Below, piece after piece: positions 25,677-33,510 of a stretch of 64,000 nucleotides of DNA. The notes below the pieces were generated by a model, which saw only the letters and a program-made list of their open reading frames with translations, ran no database searches and was not told the origin of the DNA. Both the position numbers and the translations under genes were made by a program. Origin of the DNA: Umezawaea endophytica (lineage in GTDB: Bacteria > Actinomycetota > Actinomycetes > Mycobacteriales > Pseudonocardiaceae); the NCBI RefSeq assembly GCF_025061645.1, contig NZ_JANYMP010000012.1, forward strand, positions 124,001-188,000, given 5' to 3'. Positions within the stretch are counted from its first letter, which is position 1; each line of letters opens with the position of its first letter.

Positions 25677-26243
25677 ATGCCCGAGCACCAGCGCGCCGAC
25701 GCGCGGCGCAACTACTCGCGGATCCTCGCCGTGGCCGAGGAGGAGGTCGCCGCCCAGGGCGCGAACGCCTCCCTGGAGCAGATCGCCCGCACGGCCGGGG
25801 TCGGCTCGGCCACCGTGCGCAGGCACTTCCCGACCCGCCGCGCCCTGCTGGAGGCGGTGTCGCGGGAACGGATCGAGGCGCTGGTCGTCCGGGCCCAGGA
25901 GCTGACCGACCAGGGCGACAGCCGGGCCGCGCTGCTGGAGTGGCTGGGTGACCTCGTCGACTACTGCGTCGCCGCACGAGGGCTGGCGGCGGCACTGGCC
26001 TACGACGGCGACATGGCCGACCCGCTGCACCAGAACTCCTGCGCGGCGAAGCTGGAGGACTCGGCCGGTGCCCTGGTGCGCCGGGCCGAGCGGGACGGCG
26101 TGGTCGCGGCGGGCGTCACCGTCTCGGACCTGATCACGCTGGTCGTCGGCATCGTCCTGGCCACGGAGCACCACCCCGACGCCCCCGGCCAGGCGAACCG
26201 GTTGTTCGGGCTGGCCGTGGCGGGGCTGAGCCCGCAGAGCTAG
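25677..26243 (+). CDS. TetR-family transcriptional regulator
   Basis: 188 aa. The N-terminal HTH (about residues 10-55) reads ILAVAEEEVAAQGANASL then IARTAGVGSATVRRHFPTR, the classic TetR DNA-binding pattern. The C-terminal ligand-binding domain is helical. ATG at 25677 has GGAGAGG 6 nt upstream; a -10-like TACGAT lies at 25631-25636. It follows the dehydrogenase by 72 bp and is the probable regulator of the cyclitol cluster, perhaps at the palindrome 19817-19851. Its stop shares CTAG (26240-26243) with the convergent toroid-protein stop. Confidence 0.9.
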   Translation: MPEHQRADARRNYSRILAVAEEEVAAQGANASLEQIARTAGVGSATVRRHFPTRRALLEAVSRERIEALVVRAQELTDQGDSRAALLEWLGDLVDYCVAARGLAAALAYDGDMADPLHQNSCAAKLEDSAGALVRRAERDGVVAAGVTVSDLITLVVGIVLATEHHPDAPGQANRLFGLAVAGLSPQS

Positions 26244-27196
26244 GCGTCCCACCAGGCGAGCACGCGCGTCCCGTACAGGGTGAGCCACTTCGACGGTTCG
26301 CCCGCGGGCACGTCGACCTCGAACCACACCAGGCCGGGGTCGCGGCCGGACTGGAGCCAGGTGCCGTCCGGCTGCCTGGCCGCGCGGACCAGGTCGATCG
26401 CCTCGGCCAGCCGCGGGTCCGGTGCCGTGCCGTCGACCGAAGCGGCTTGGCGGAAGTAGTCGGACGCGTTGAGCACGTCGCAGAACCAGCGCATCGGGTA
26501 GGTGAACCGGCTGACCCGCTCCGCCACGGGTTCGCCCGTCGTGAGGCGGCGGAAGAGCCCGCGCCGCAGCAGGTACTCCTCACCGGACCGCCGGGCCTCC
26601 CGCGTCGCGTCCGTGCCGCCGGTCGCGACCTCGTGCGCGAGCAGGCCCTTGAGGGAGTTGAGCGTCGAGTGGATCGACGACCGCGTCGAGCCCTCGACCC
26701 ACTCGCAGTTCCAGCCGCCGTCCGGCAGCCGGTGCTCGACGAACCAGTCGGCGATCCCCGCCACGTCCGCGCCGAGCCACACGCCGTTCGCGAGCGTCCA
26801 GGCGTTGATGCAGCAGTCGACCTCGCCGCCCCAGTACGGCAGGTCGTCGTACTCCCACCGGCTGTTCTCGGCGAGCAGTTCGGCGGTGCGCCGCTCGCGC
26901 AGCACGGCGGGGTCCAGGCCCCACTCCCGCAGCGAGTTGAGCGTCCACGTCGTCGCGGACCACGGCTGGCCCCCGCCACCTTGGAAGTCGTGGCCCGCGG
27001 GGAAGAACGCGCCGCCCGCCCACTGGCCGTCCGGGTCCTGGAGCGCGAGGAGCCGCGCGCCGAACCCCTCGGTCGCGACCTTCGCCCGCGTCGCCTCCCA
27101 GACCTCGGGCGGTTCGCCCACGAGGTCGCGCTCGACCTGCCAGCGCAGGGCGGGGTCCGAATCGAGGAGCCACGTGGTCAGGGCCTGGTCCGACAT
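26240..27196 (-). CDS. Alpha/alpha-toroid (squalene-cyclase/prenyltransferase-like) protein
   Basis: A 318-aa helical repeat protein with QW-like motifs, including ALQDPDGQWAGGAFF, LPDGGWNCEW and AARQPDGTWLQSG, placing it in the terpenoid-cyclase toroid superfamily. It is too short and lacks the DxDD of squalene-hopene cyclase, so it is probably not a terpene cyclase. Such single-domain proteins are widespread in actinomycetes without known function. It is followed downstream by the convergent TetR gene, sharing the CTAG stop palindrome; 11 bp separate its start from the upstream HAD gene's end, suggesting an operon with it. Confidence 0.82.
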   Translation of the reverse strand: MSDQALTTWLLDSDPALRWQVERDLVGEPPEVWEATRAKVATEGFGARLLALQDPDGQWAGGAFFPAGHDFQGGGGQPWSATTWTLNSLREWGLDPAVLRERRTAELLAENSRWEYDDLPYWGGEVDCCINAWTLANGVWLGADVAGIADWFVEHRLPDGGWNCEWVEGSTRSSIHSTLNSLKGLLAHEVATGGTDATREARRSGEEYLLRRGLFRRLTTGEPVAERVSRFTYPMRWFCDVLNASDYFRQAASVDGTAPDPRLAEAIDLVRAARQPDGTWLQSGRDPGLVWFEVDVPAGEPSKWLTLYGTRVLAWWDA

Positions 27197-27207
27197 GGGG
27201 AGCGACC

Positions 27208-27834
27208 CTAGGCGAGGCGCAGGACCGCGTCCAGACCGCGGTCGTCGGCCGCGGAGCGCTCGGTGGGCAGCAGGTAGACCGGCATCCCGACCTTCACCGC
27301 CGCGCCGTCCTTGACCGGGTCGTCGCCGACGTACAGCACCGAGCCAGGTGCCAGCCCGAGCTTGTCGCAGGCCAGCGTGAACAGGGTCGGGTCAGGCTTC
27401 TCCACGCCGTGCTCGCACGACAGCACCACGGTGTCCAGCACGTCCAGCACGCCCGCGTCGGCGAGCGCGGGCCGGATGTCCCAGCCGATGTTGCTGAGCA
27501 CGCCGATCCTCGTGCCGCGCTCGTGCAGCGCGGTGACCACCCGCGCGGTGTCGGGGTACGGCTTCCAGGCGGCCGGGTCGGTGAGCGCGCTGTAGATCGC
27601 CCCGACGACCTCCTTGCTGTACGGCCCGGCCTCGGCGATCAGGGCCGTCCACACGGCCCGGTGCCGCTCGTGGGACACGTCGCAGCCGCGCCGGGCCTCG
27701 ATCCCCTCCGGGGAGTCCACGACGGACAGGACCCGCGTGATGGTGTCGTCGCCGACGGCCTCGCGGGCCGGGTCCAGCACGGACCTGTCGTCGAACAGGG
27801 TCCCCGAGAAGTCGAACAGCACTCCGTCGAACAC
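27208..27834 (-). CDS. HAD-superfamily hydrolase
   Basis: A 208-aa phosphatase-type HAD protein with motif I DFSGTL (about residues 7-12; the second Asp of DxD is replaced by Ser-Gly-Thr spacing), motif II VLSNIG (about 115), motif III Lys in EKPDP (about 147) and motif IV VGDDPVKDG (about 170). GTG at 27834 was chosen because GGAGG lies 8 nt upstream; GTG at 27849 is also open. The motif I Asp+2 acid is absent, as in some HAD members. It could dephosphorylate a cyclitol or pseudodisaccharide phosphate, since the cyclitol cluster has no phosphatase of its own. That is inference from proximity only. Confidence 0.85.
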   Translation of the reverse strand: MFDGVLFDFSGTLFDDRSVLDPAREAVGDDTITRVLSVVDSPEGIEARRGCDVSHERHRAVWTALIAEAGPYSKEVVGAIYSALTDPAAWKPYPDTARVVTALHERGTRIGVLSNIGWDIRPALADAGVLDVLDTVVLSCEHGVEKPDPTLFTLACDKLGLAPGSVLYVGDDPVKDGAAVKVGMPVYLLPTERSAADDRGLDAVLRLA

Positions 27835-27936
27835 GATGGCGGCCTCCACTCGGTTTACCGGTGGGCTGCCCCGAACACCACGGCCGCCAAACCGCCGGTG
27901 GAGGCGGACTTCCCCGCCCCCACCGGCCGGTCGCGC

Positions 27937-30900
27937 CTACGCGGAGGCGATGGCGAACACGTGCAGGCCGCCGTTCGTGGGCAGCTTGACGCTCTTGATC
28001 ACCTTGCCGTCGGGCGCCGTGTACGTCTTGGTGGCGAAGATGTTCGTCACCACCTGCTCGCTGCCACCGCCGATCTGGTTGCGGTACGGCGTCTTGGCGA
28101 CGACCACGTTCCCGTAGGCCGGGTTCTGCGAGCCGCCGCCGAGGGTCCAGTCGCTGAACCCGAGGTCGATCGGCGCGCTCGTGCCGTCGGTGAACGTCAC
28201 CGTGCCCGCCGCCGTGCGGGCACCGCCTGCCGCCGCACCGAGGAACGACAGCTTCGTTCCGCTCACGTCGATGCTCTGACCTGCGGCGATCACGTTGTCG
28301 GCGCGGTCTTCCGGCGAGTTCGGCCAGGTGTACGCCAGGCCGTCCACGGTGCCCGTGCCGCCGGAGGTGAGCCCGGCCGCGGCGAGCGCCTGCCGCGAGT
28401 AGCTGTACCCGCCGCCGTCGAAGTCGGCCTCCTCGGAACCCTTGTCGTCGGACACGCCGATGTTGTTGACCGCCGCCAGCATGCTGCCCGGCGGGGCCAC
28501 CTTCACCGTCAGCGGCAACACCACGGGCGCCGCCCCGGCGACGGTCACCGTGGCCGTCGCCGAGTAGAAGCCCTGCGGCGTCCCGGCTTCGGTGGAGATG
28601 GTGAACTTCGCACCGGTCTCGGTGATCGGCACCGTCCCGGTGGCGGGCGTGAAGACCAGCGCGCTGTCACCGGTGATCGCGTAGGTGACGGCCGGATCGC
28701 CGTCGTAGAGCCGCTTCGCCTGCACGGCCGCCTCGATCGACCCGCCGGGCGCCAGCGTCGGGCTGGTCGGCGACACGGTCAGGTAGAACGGCTGCGAGTG
28801 GTCGATCGGCTGCTCGCCGTCGCGGAACGACGGCGGCGCGTCGGCCGGGTTCGAGCCCCACGAGGTGTTCGCGGTCGTGCCGAGGACGTAGTCGAGCTTG
28901 CCGCCCTTCTGCACGAACGACTCCGGCAGCCACGGCTTGGTGGACGACTTGCCGTTCACCTTGAGGGACTGCACGTACGGCGCGTCGGCCGCGGCCCGCG
29001 GGGCGGTGATGGTGATGTCCCGGCCGCCGTCCCGGTCGACCTTGATCTTCGGGAACAGCGGGCTGCCCAGCACCAGTTCGGCGCGCGAGGACACCTGCGG
29101 GTACATGCCCATCGCGGCGAACACGTACCAGGACGACATGGCGCCGAGGTCGTCGTTGCCGGGGATGCCGCCGGTCTTGTCGCCCCACATGGTGTTCAGC
29201 ACCTGGCGGATGGTCTGCTGCGCCTTGTGCGGCTGGCCCGTGTAGGAGTAGAGCCACGGCGAGTTGATCGACGGCTCGTTGTCCAGCGCCGCCTTGTCCG
29301 GGCCCGCGTTGCTCAGCGCCCAGCTCCCGTCGGCCTGGTGGAAGAAAGTGTCCAGGCGCTGGTTGAACCGGTCGCGGCCGCCCATCGACTCGACCAGCCC
29401 GGCCACGTTGTGCGGCACCATCCAGGTGTACTGCGCGGACGTGCCCTCGACGAACCCGTTCTCCGTGCCCGGCGCGAAGTCGCGGACCCACGTGCCGTCG
29501 GCGTTGCGGTTGCGGACGTACCCGCCGGTGCTGTGCGCGACCGGGTCGAAGTTGTTCTGCCACCACTGGGAGCGCTCGGCGAACACCTTCGCCGTCGCCG
29601 GGTCCTTCACGTCCTTCGCCAGCTCGGACAGGGCGAAGTCGGCGGTGGACATCTCCAGCGTCTCGGCCGCGCCGCCCCAGGCGTTCGACACCGACGGCAT
29701 GTAGTGCTTGTCCAGGTACTTGTCCAGCGACGGGCGCTGGCCGACCGACATCACCGCCCAGCCGTCCCGGCTCAGGTCCAGCGCCGTCGGCACGGTCGCG
29801 GCCTTGACCAGGGAGTTCAGCGCGGACCGCACGTCGAAGTCGGTGCCGCCGAACGCGTGGATGCCCGCGAGCGCGGGAGCGGACGGGTCGCCGTTCATCA
29901 CGTGCGTGCCACCGGAGGCGTGCGTCCAGCGGTCCCACACGCCGCCGTTCTGGTCGGCCTGGTTGAGCAGCGACTGGGCGATGTCCGAGCCGATGTCCGG
30001 TTCCAGCAGCGTGAGGAGCTGGACCTGCGACCGGTAGACGTCCCAGCCGGAGAAGGTGCCGTACTGGACGTCCTGCTTCCGGGAGACCTTGTGCGGCTTG
30101 CCGTCCATGCCCCAGTACTCGCCGTTGACGTCGCTGAAGACGTTGGGGTGCAGCAGGGAGTGGTAGAGCGCGGTGTAGAACGTGGTCCGCTGCTCGGCCG
30201 TGCCCCCGCCGACCTGGATGCGCTTGAGCTGCTTGTTCCACGCCTTGACCGCGCCGTCGCGGGTCTTCTCGAACGTCTGCTTCGGCGGGTTCTCGGCCTT
30301 CAGGTTCGCCTTGGCGTTGTCCAGGCTCACGTAGGAGATGCCGACCTTGACGTTAGTGGTCGGGCTCTTGGCCGTGTCGAACCCGAGGTAGGCGCCAGAG
30401 CCCTTGCCCACCAGCGGCCACCCGGCCGTGCCGTAGGTCGTGGCGCCGGTCGACGTGGTCGAGCCGGGCGTGACGACGTCGTCCTGCCACGTGCCGACCG
30501 ACGTGAACGGCTGGTCGAACTGGGCCACGAAGTGCAGCGTGTAGTAGCTCCGCCTGCCGACCTGGTTGATGTAGCCGCAGAAGTTGCCGCTGGTCACGGA
30601 GCCGGTGACGGTGCGCGTCGCCGCGTCGACGGTCACGTCCGACGCGGTGCTGCCGACCTCGGAGTTGGCCGTGCGGATCAGCATCGTGCCGGGCTTGTCG
30701 GCCGGGAACGTGAACCGCCCGGAACCGGAGCGCTGCGTCGCGGTCAGCTCCGCCTTGGCGCCCGAGTCGAGGCCGACGGTGTAGTGCCCGGCCTTGGCGA
30801 CCTCGTTCTCGTGCTTGAAGGTGCTGGAGTACACCGCGTCCGTGCCGTCGGCGGCGGGGGAGGTCGTCACCGCGCCGACGTGCGGGAAGAACGGGATGTC

Positions 30901-31227
30901 GCCGGAACCACCCGCGCAGCCGGTGCCCGACATGTGCGTCAGGCTGAACCCGCGCACCCTGTTGACGTCGTAGTGGTAACCGCCGGGCGCGGGCGCGCGC
31001 GTCGCGTTGCCCCGCGTGAGCTCGGGGCTCCACGCCAGCATGCCGAACGGCGCAACCGCGCCGGGGAAGGTGTTGCCGAGGTTCGTCGTGCCGATCAGGG
31101 GGTTGACGAGCGACGCCGGATCTTCGACCAGCGCCTCGGGTTCACCGAGCGCGGCGGGGGCCGAGCAGACGCCGAGCACGAGCGCGGCCGCGGCCAAAAC
31201 GGTGGTCAGGACACCTCTTCGCTGCAT
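27937..31227 (-). CDS. Secreted GH92 alpha-mannosidase
   Basis: A 1096-aa exported exo-alpha-mannosidase (Ca-dependent, inverting). A Sec signal spans about residues 1-28 (MQRRGVLTTVLAAAALVLGV, AxA-type end). The GH92 domain starts at DPASLVNPLIGTTNLGNTFPGA (about 36-56) and runs to about 770; HMSGTGC, SGWDVYRSQ and GNDDLGAMSSWYVFAAMG are family blocks. The C-terminal ~300 residues hold an Ig-like domain (VSPTSPTLAPGG) and a terminal carbohydrate-binding-like beta domain. It would trim mannose from exogenous fungal or plant glycans. It is monocistronic; the upstream PLP-lyase stop is 58 bp away. Confidence 0.92.
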   Translation of the reverse strand: MQRRGVLTTVLAAAALVLGVCSAPAALGEPEALVEDPASLVNPLIGTTNLGNTFPGAVAPFGMLAWSPELTRGNATRAPAPGGYHYDVNRVRGFSLTHMSGTGCAGGSGDIPFFPHVGAVTTSPAADGTDAVYSSTFKHENEVAKAGHYTVGLDSGAKAELTATQRSGSGRFTFPADKPGTMLIRTANSEVGSTASDVTVDAATRTVTGSVTSGNFCGYINQVGRRSYYTLHFVAQFDQPFTSVGTWQDDVVTPGSTTSTGATTYGTAGWPLVGKGSGAYLGFDTAKSPTTNVKVGISYVSLDNAKANLKAENPPKQTFEKTRDGAVKAWNKQLKRIQVGGGTAEQRTTFYTALYHSLLHPNVFSDVNGEYWGMDGKPHKVSRKQDVQYGTFSGWDVYRSQVQLLTLLEPDIGSDIAQSLLNQADQNGGVWDRWTHASGGTHVMNGDPSAPALAGIHAFGGTDFDVRSALNSLVKAATVPTALDLSRDGWAVMSVGQRPSLDKYLDKHYMPSVSNAWGGAAETLEMSTADFALSELAKDVKDPATAKVFAERSQWWQNNFDPVAHSTGGYVRNRNADGTWVRDFAPGTENGFVEGTSAQYTWMVPHNVAGLVESMGGRDRFNQRLDTFFHQADGSWALSNAGPDKAALDNEPSINSPWLYSYTGQPHKAQQTIRQVLNTMWGDKTGGIPGNDDLGAMSSWYVFAAMGMYPQVSSRAELVLGSPLFPKIKVDRDGGRDITITAPRAAADAPYVQSLKVNGKSSTKPWLPESFVQKGGKLDYVLGTTANTSWGSNPADAPPSFRDGEQPIDHSQPFYLTVSPTSPTLAPGGSIEAAVQAKRLYDGDPAVTYAITGDSALVFTPATGTVPITETGAKFTISTEAGTPQGFYSATATVTVAGAAPVVLPLTVKVAPPGSMLAAVNNIGVSDDKGSEEADFDGGGYSYSRQALAAAGLTSGGTGTVDGLAYTWPNSPEDRADNVIAAGQSIDVSGTKLSFLGAAAGGARTAAGTVTFTDGTSAPIDLGFSDWTLGGGSQNPAYGNVVVAKTPYRNQIGGGSEQVVTNIFATKTYTAPDGKVIKSVKLPTNGGLHVFAIASA

Positions 31228-31285
31228 GGACGCGGACCATACCCACGGTCACCGGTCAACTCCACACGGTGAAGAATTCTTGTCG

Positions 31286-32254
31286 TCAAGCAGACAAGGC
31301 GCGGGCGTAGGCGTCAGGATCGGACGCTCCCTCCGTCGCTACGCAGAGCACCGAACGACCGGGTGTGCCGTCCGCCCGCCACGCCGCCAGCGTCGCCGCA
31401 CCGCACTCGCCGATCGTCAGACCCGCGTCCGCCAGGTCGCGCATCGCCTGTGCCGCTTGGGCATCCGTGACGGTGATCGTCCCGGACAGACCGCGCAGCA
31501 GCGTCGGCCACGCCACCGCGGACGGGGTCGCGCAGTCCATTCCGGCCATCGACGTGCCGGGGGTGTCCACGGCGGCCATCCGGCCTACGACGATCGACGC
31601 GGTCACGCACGCGGCGGTGGCGGGTTCGACCGCGACGACCGCCGTTCCCGGTCGTTCGTGCACGGCCCAGCGGACCGCCGCCGCGGCCAGCGACCCGACC
31701 CCGGTCGGCACCAGCAGCACGTCGGCTGGCACGTCGATCTCCCGGAACAGCGTCGAGTACCCGTCGATCACCCACTCCGGCGGGCCGTCGGCGGGCTCCA
31801 GCGCCGTGTCGGCCACGAGCGCCGCCCCGTCCTGCTCGGCCAGCGCGACGGCGGCGTTGTAGTCGCCCTCCACCCTCACCACGTCCGCGCCCTCGGCGGC
31901 GATCAGGTCCGCCCGGCCCGCGCTCGTCACGGCGGGCAGGTAGATCCGGCAGCCGAGGCCGCGCTGCGCCGCCACGCGGGCGACCGCCCGGCCGTGGTTG
32001 CCCGCGCTGGCCGCGACCAGCACCCGCGTCCCAGGGTGCGCGCGCACCGTGCGCTCGACCGCCCAGGAGGCGCCGAGCACCTTGAACGCGGGCAGGCCGA
32101 ACCGGTCCGACTCGTCCTTCAGCAGCACGTCGTCGAAGGCGCGGACCGGTGAGGGCCGGTAGCCGGGCAGGGCGTGGTGGAACTCCTGCACCTCGGGGCC
32201 GGCGGGCGGTGGCACCAGCTCGGGGCGGAAGTGCGGGTTGGGCGTGAACGTCAT
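31286..32254 (-). CDS. PLP-dependent ammonia-lyase (diaminopropionate ammonia-lyase-like)
   Basis: A 322-aa fold-type II PLP enzyme. DRFGLPAFKVLGASWA (about residues 51-66) has the PLP lysine and is the pattern of diaminopropionate ammonia-lyase and threonine-dehydratase relatives. AASAGNHGRAVA (about 82-93) is the phosphate/substrate loop, and the glycine-rich VPTGVGSLAAAA is visible. Canonical diaminopropionate ammonia-lyase is near 400 aa, so this is a short form. It would deaminate a beta-substituted amino acid to pyruvate and ammonia; the exact substrate is unknown. The ATG at 32254 has AAGGG about 9 nt upstream. Confidence 0.85.
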   Translation of the reverse strand: MTFTPNPHFRPELVPPPAGPEVQEFHHALPGYRPSPVRAFDDVLLKDESDRFGLPAFKVLGASWAVERTVRAHPGTRVLVAASAGNHGRAVARVAAQRGLGCRIYLPAVTSAGRADLIAAEGADVVRVEGDYNAAVALAEQDGAALVADTALEPADGPPEWVIDGYSTLFREIDVPADVLLVPTGVGSLAAAAVRWAVHERPGTAVVAVEPATAACVTASIVVGRMAAVDTPGTSMAGMDCATPSAVAWPTLLRGLSGTITVTDAQAAQAMRDLADAGLTIGECGAATLAAWRADGTPGRSVLCVATEGASDPDAYARALSA

Positions 32255-32443
32255 CGGCGGAAGCCCTTCGCGGTCGCGACGAGCGTGCTCGACCGTCCCT
32301 TTGAGACCGACCTGCTCGACCTCGGCGTGCGCGCCCTCGTCGGGAGGTCCAGTGTGCCCGGTCTCGGCCGGGGGTGTTCACGCGCACGCTGCTGCATGGT
32401 CCGAATCCTGTGGTCGGGTGCGGGGGAGCGCAAGCGGCGGTGT

Positions 32444-32512
32444 GGTCGACGGGTCGGGAGGAGGGCGGTCGACGGGTCGGGAGGAGTGCGGTCGAGTGGT
32501 CGGGAGGAGGGC
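32444..32512 (+). repeat. Three 23-bp direct repeats upstream of the acyltransferase
   Basis: Units at 32444-32466, 32467-32489 and 32490-32512 begin GGTCGA and end GGTCGGGAGGAGNGC. Units 1 and 2 differ at one base; unit 3 differs at two or three. A more degenerate unit precedes them. They lie directly upstream of a -10-like box and could be iterated regulator sites. Confidence 0.7.
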
Positions 32513-32524
32513 GGTCGCATCGGC

Positions 32525-32530
32525 TACGGT
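32525..32530 (+). promoter_or_regulatory. -10 box, probably leaderless transcript
   Basis: TACGGT (TAnnnT) ends 8 nt before the GTG at 32539, where no ribosome-binding site is visible. The arrangement fits a leaderless mRNA. Confidence 0.45.
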
Positions 32531-32538
32531 CCTGTGCT

Positions 32539-33282
32539 GTGACCAGCATGTGGGGCTCGCCCGTAGCCGCGAAGTGGAGTCGTTCCCGTCGTGACCCGGC
32601 CCAGGCCCGGTTCCTGACGATGGCGTCGTTGCGGTGGATGCTCCGGCATCGCGCCTACACGCCCTGGTACCTGGTCCGGTACTGGCGGCTGCTGAAGTTC
32701 CGGATCGCGAATCCGCACATCGTGCTGCGGGGGATGGTGTTCCTGGGGAAGAAGGTCGACATCCACTGCCGTCCGGGGTACGGGCGGTTGGAGATCGGCC
32801 GGTGGGTGCACATCGGGGACGGCAACGCGATCAGGTGCCACGAGGGGTCGCTGCGGATCGGTGACAAGGCCGTGTTCGGGAAGGACAACACGGTCAACTG
32901 CTACCTGGACATCGAGATCGGGGCGGCCACGTTGGTGGCCGACTGGGTGTACATCTGCGATTTCGACCACGTGACGGCTGATGTGACCCTGCCTATCAAG
33001 GATCAGGGGATTGTGAAGTCGCCTGTGCGGATCGGGCCGGATACGTGGTTGGGGACGAAGGTGACGATCACTCGGGGGAGTGTGGTCGGGCGGGGGTGTG
33101 TGGTGGGGGCGCATGCTGTGGTGCGGGGTGAGGTGGCGGATTACAAGATCGCGGTGGGGATTCCTGCGAGGGTGGTCCGGGATCGGCGTGAGGATTATGA
33201 GGCGGATGCGGTTCGGCGGGCCGCTGTGGAGGACATGGCTCGGAAGGCTGCTGAGGCTTTGGAGAAGGCTCGGGAAGGGTGA
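32539..33282 (+). CDS. Hexapeptide-repeat (left-handed beta helix) acyltransferase
   Basis: A 247-aa protein. Residues about 28-60 are basic/amphipathic (MASLRWMLRHRAYTPWYLVR), then hexapeptide repeats run from about 70 to 215, with RIGPDTWLGTKVTITRGSVV and VVGAHAVVRGEV typical of WcaF/maltose-type O-acetyltransferases. The catalytic His is probably in FDHVTADV (about 140). It probably acetylates a cell-surface glycan. Starts at 32539, 32548 and 32620 are open; 32539 was chosen for the -10 box 8 nt upstream. The last ~100 codons switch from C- to T-ending codons, matching the G/T skew of the flanking non-coding DNA. Confidence 0.85.
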   Translation: MTSMWGSPVAAKWSRSRRDPAQARFLTMASLRWMLRHRAYTPWYLVRYWRLLKFRIANPHIVLRGMVFLGKKVDIHCRPGYGRLEIGRWVHIGDGNAIRCHEGSLRIGDKAVFGKDNTVNCYLDIEIGAATLVADWVYICDFDHVTADVTLPIKDQGIVKSPVRIGPDTWLGTKVTITRGSVVGRGCVVGAHAVVRGEVADYKIAVGIPARVVRDRREDYEADAVRRAAVEDMARKAAEALEKAREG

Positions 33283-33320
33283 GGGATTAGGGCGGATCGG
33301 AGGGTGGTGTTTCGCCCCGG

Positions 33321-33412
33321 TGCGCAATTGTTTCGATGTCCCGCCTGCTTTGTCAAGGCGGGAAAGATGCCTTGACAAAGCAGGCGGGACACGAAGGCGC
33401 TTGGGATCGGGG
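33321..33412 (+). repeat. Covarying-arm hairpin repeat, copy 3
   Basis: A perfect 23-bp stem (33337-33359 with 33369-33391) with loop GGGAAAGAT. The inner nine pairs and the loop are identical to copies 1 and 2; the outer arm TGTCCCGCCTGCTT is unique. Flanks GCGCAATTG (left) and GGCGCTTGGGATCGGGG (right) match the other copies. It lies between the convergent acyltransferase and ABC ATPase genes and may also end their transcripts. Confidence 0.85.
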
Positions 33413-33510
33413 CGGTGGGGGAGGTCTGGGCGAAAACCTTGCGGATAGGTGCCGGTTGGTGGGTGGTTGGGTAGGGAAAGCTCAGGTGGTGAGGTCCAGG
33501 TAGCTGGTGG

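Noticed and set aside
27409-31272. 1287-codon open frame antisense to the GH92 gene
   Set aside because: Mirror of the mannosidase codon pattern, low-complexity composition, no ribosome-binding site.
32374-32538. Upstream extension of the acyltransferase frame
   Set aside because: Translates the 23-bp direct repeats; similarity begins only after 32539.
33195-33392. Short frames through hairpin repeat copy 3
   Set aside because: The peptide SRLLCQG/SRHLSRLD pattern is just the translated hairpin core, repeated in copies 1 and 2.
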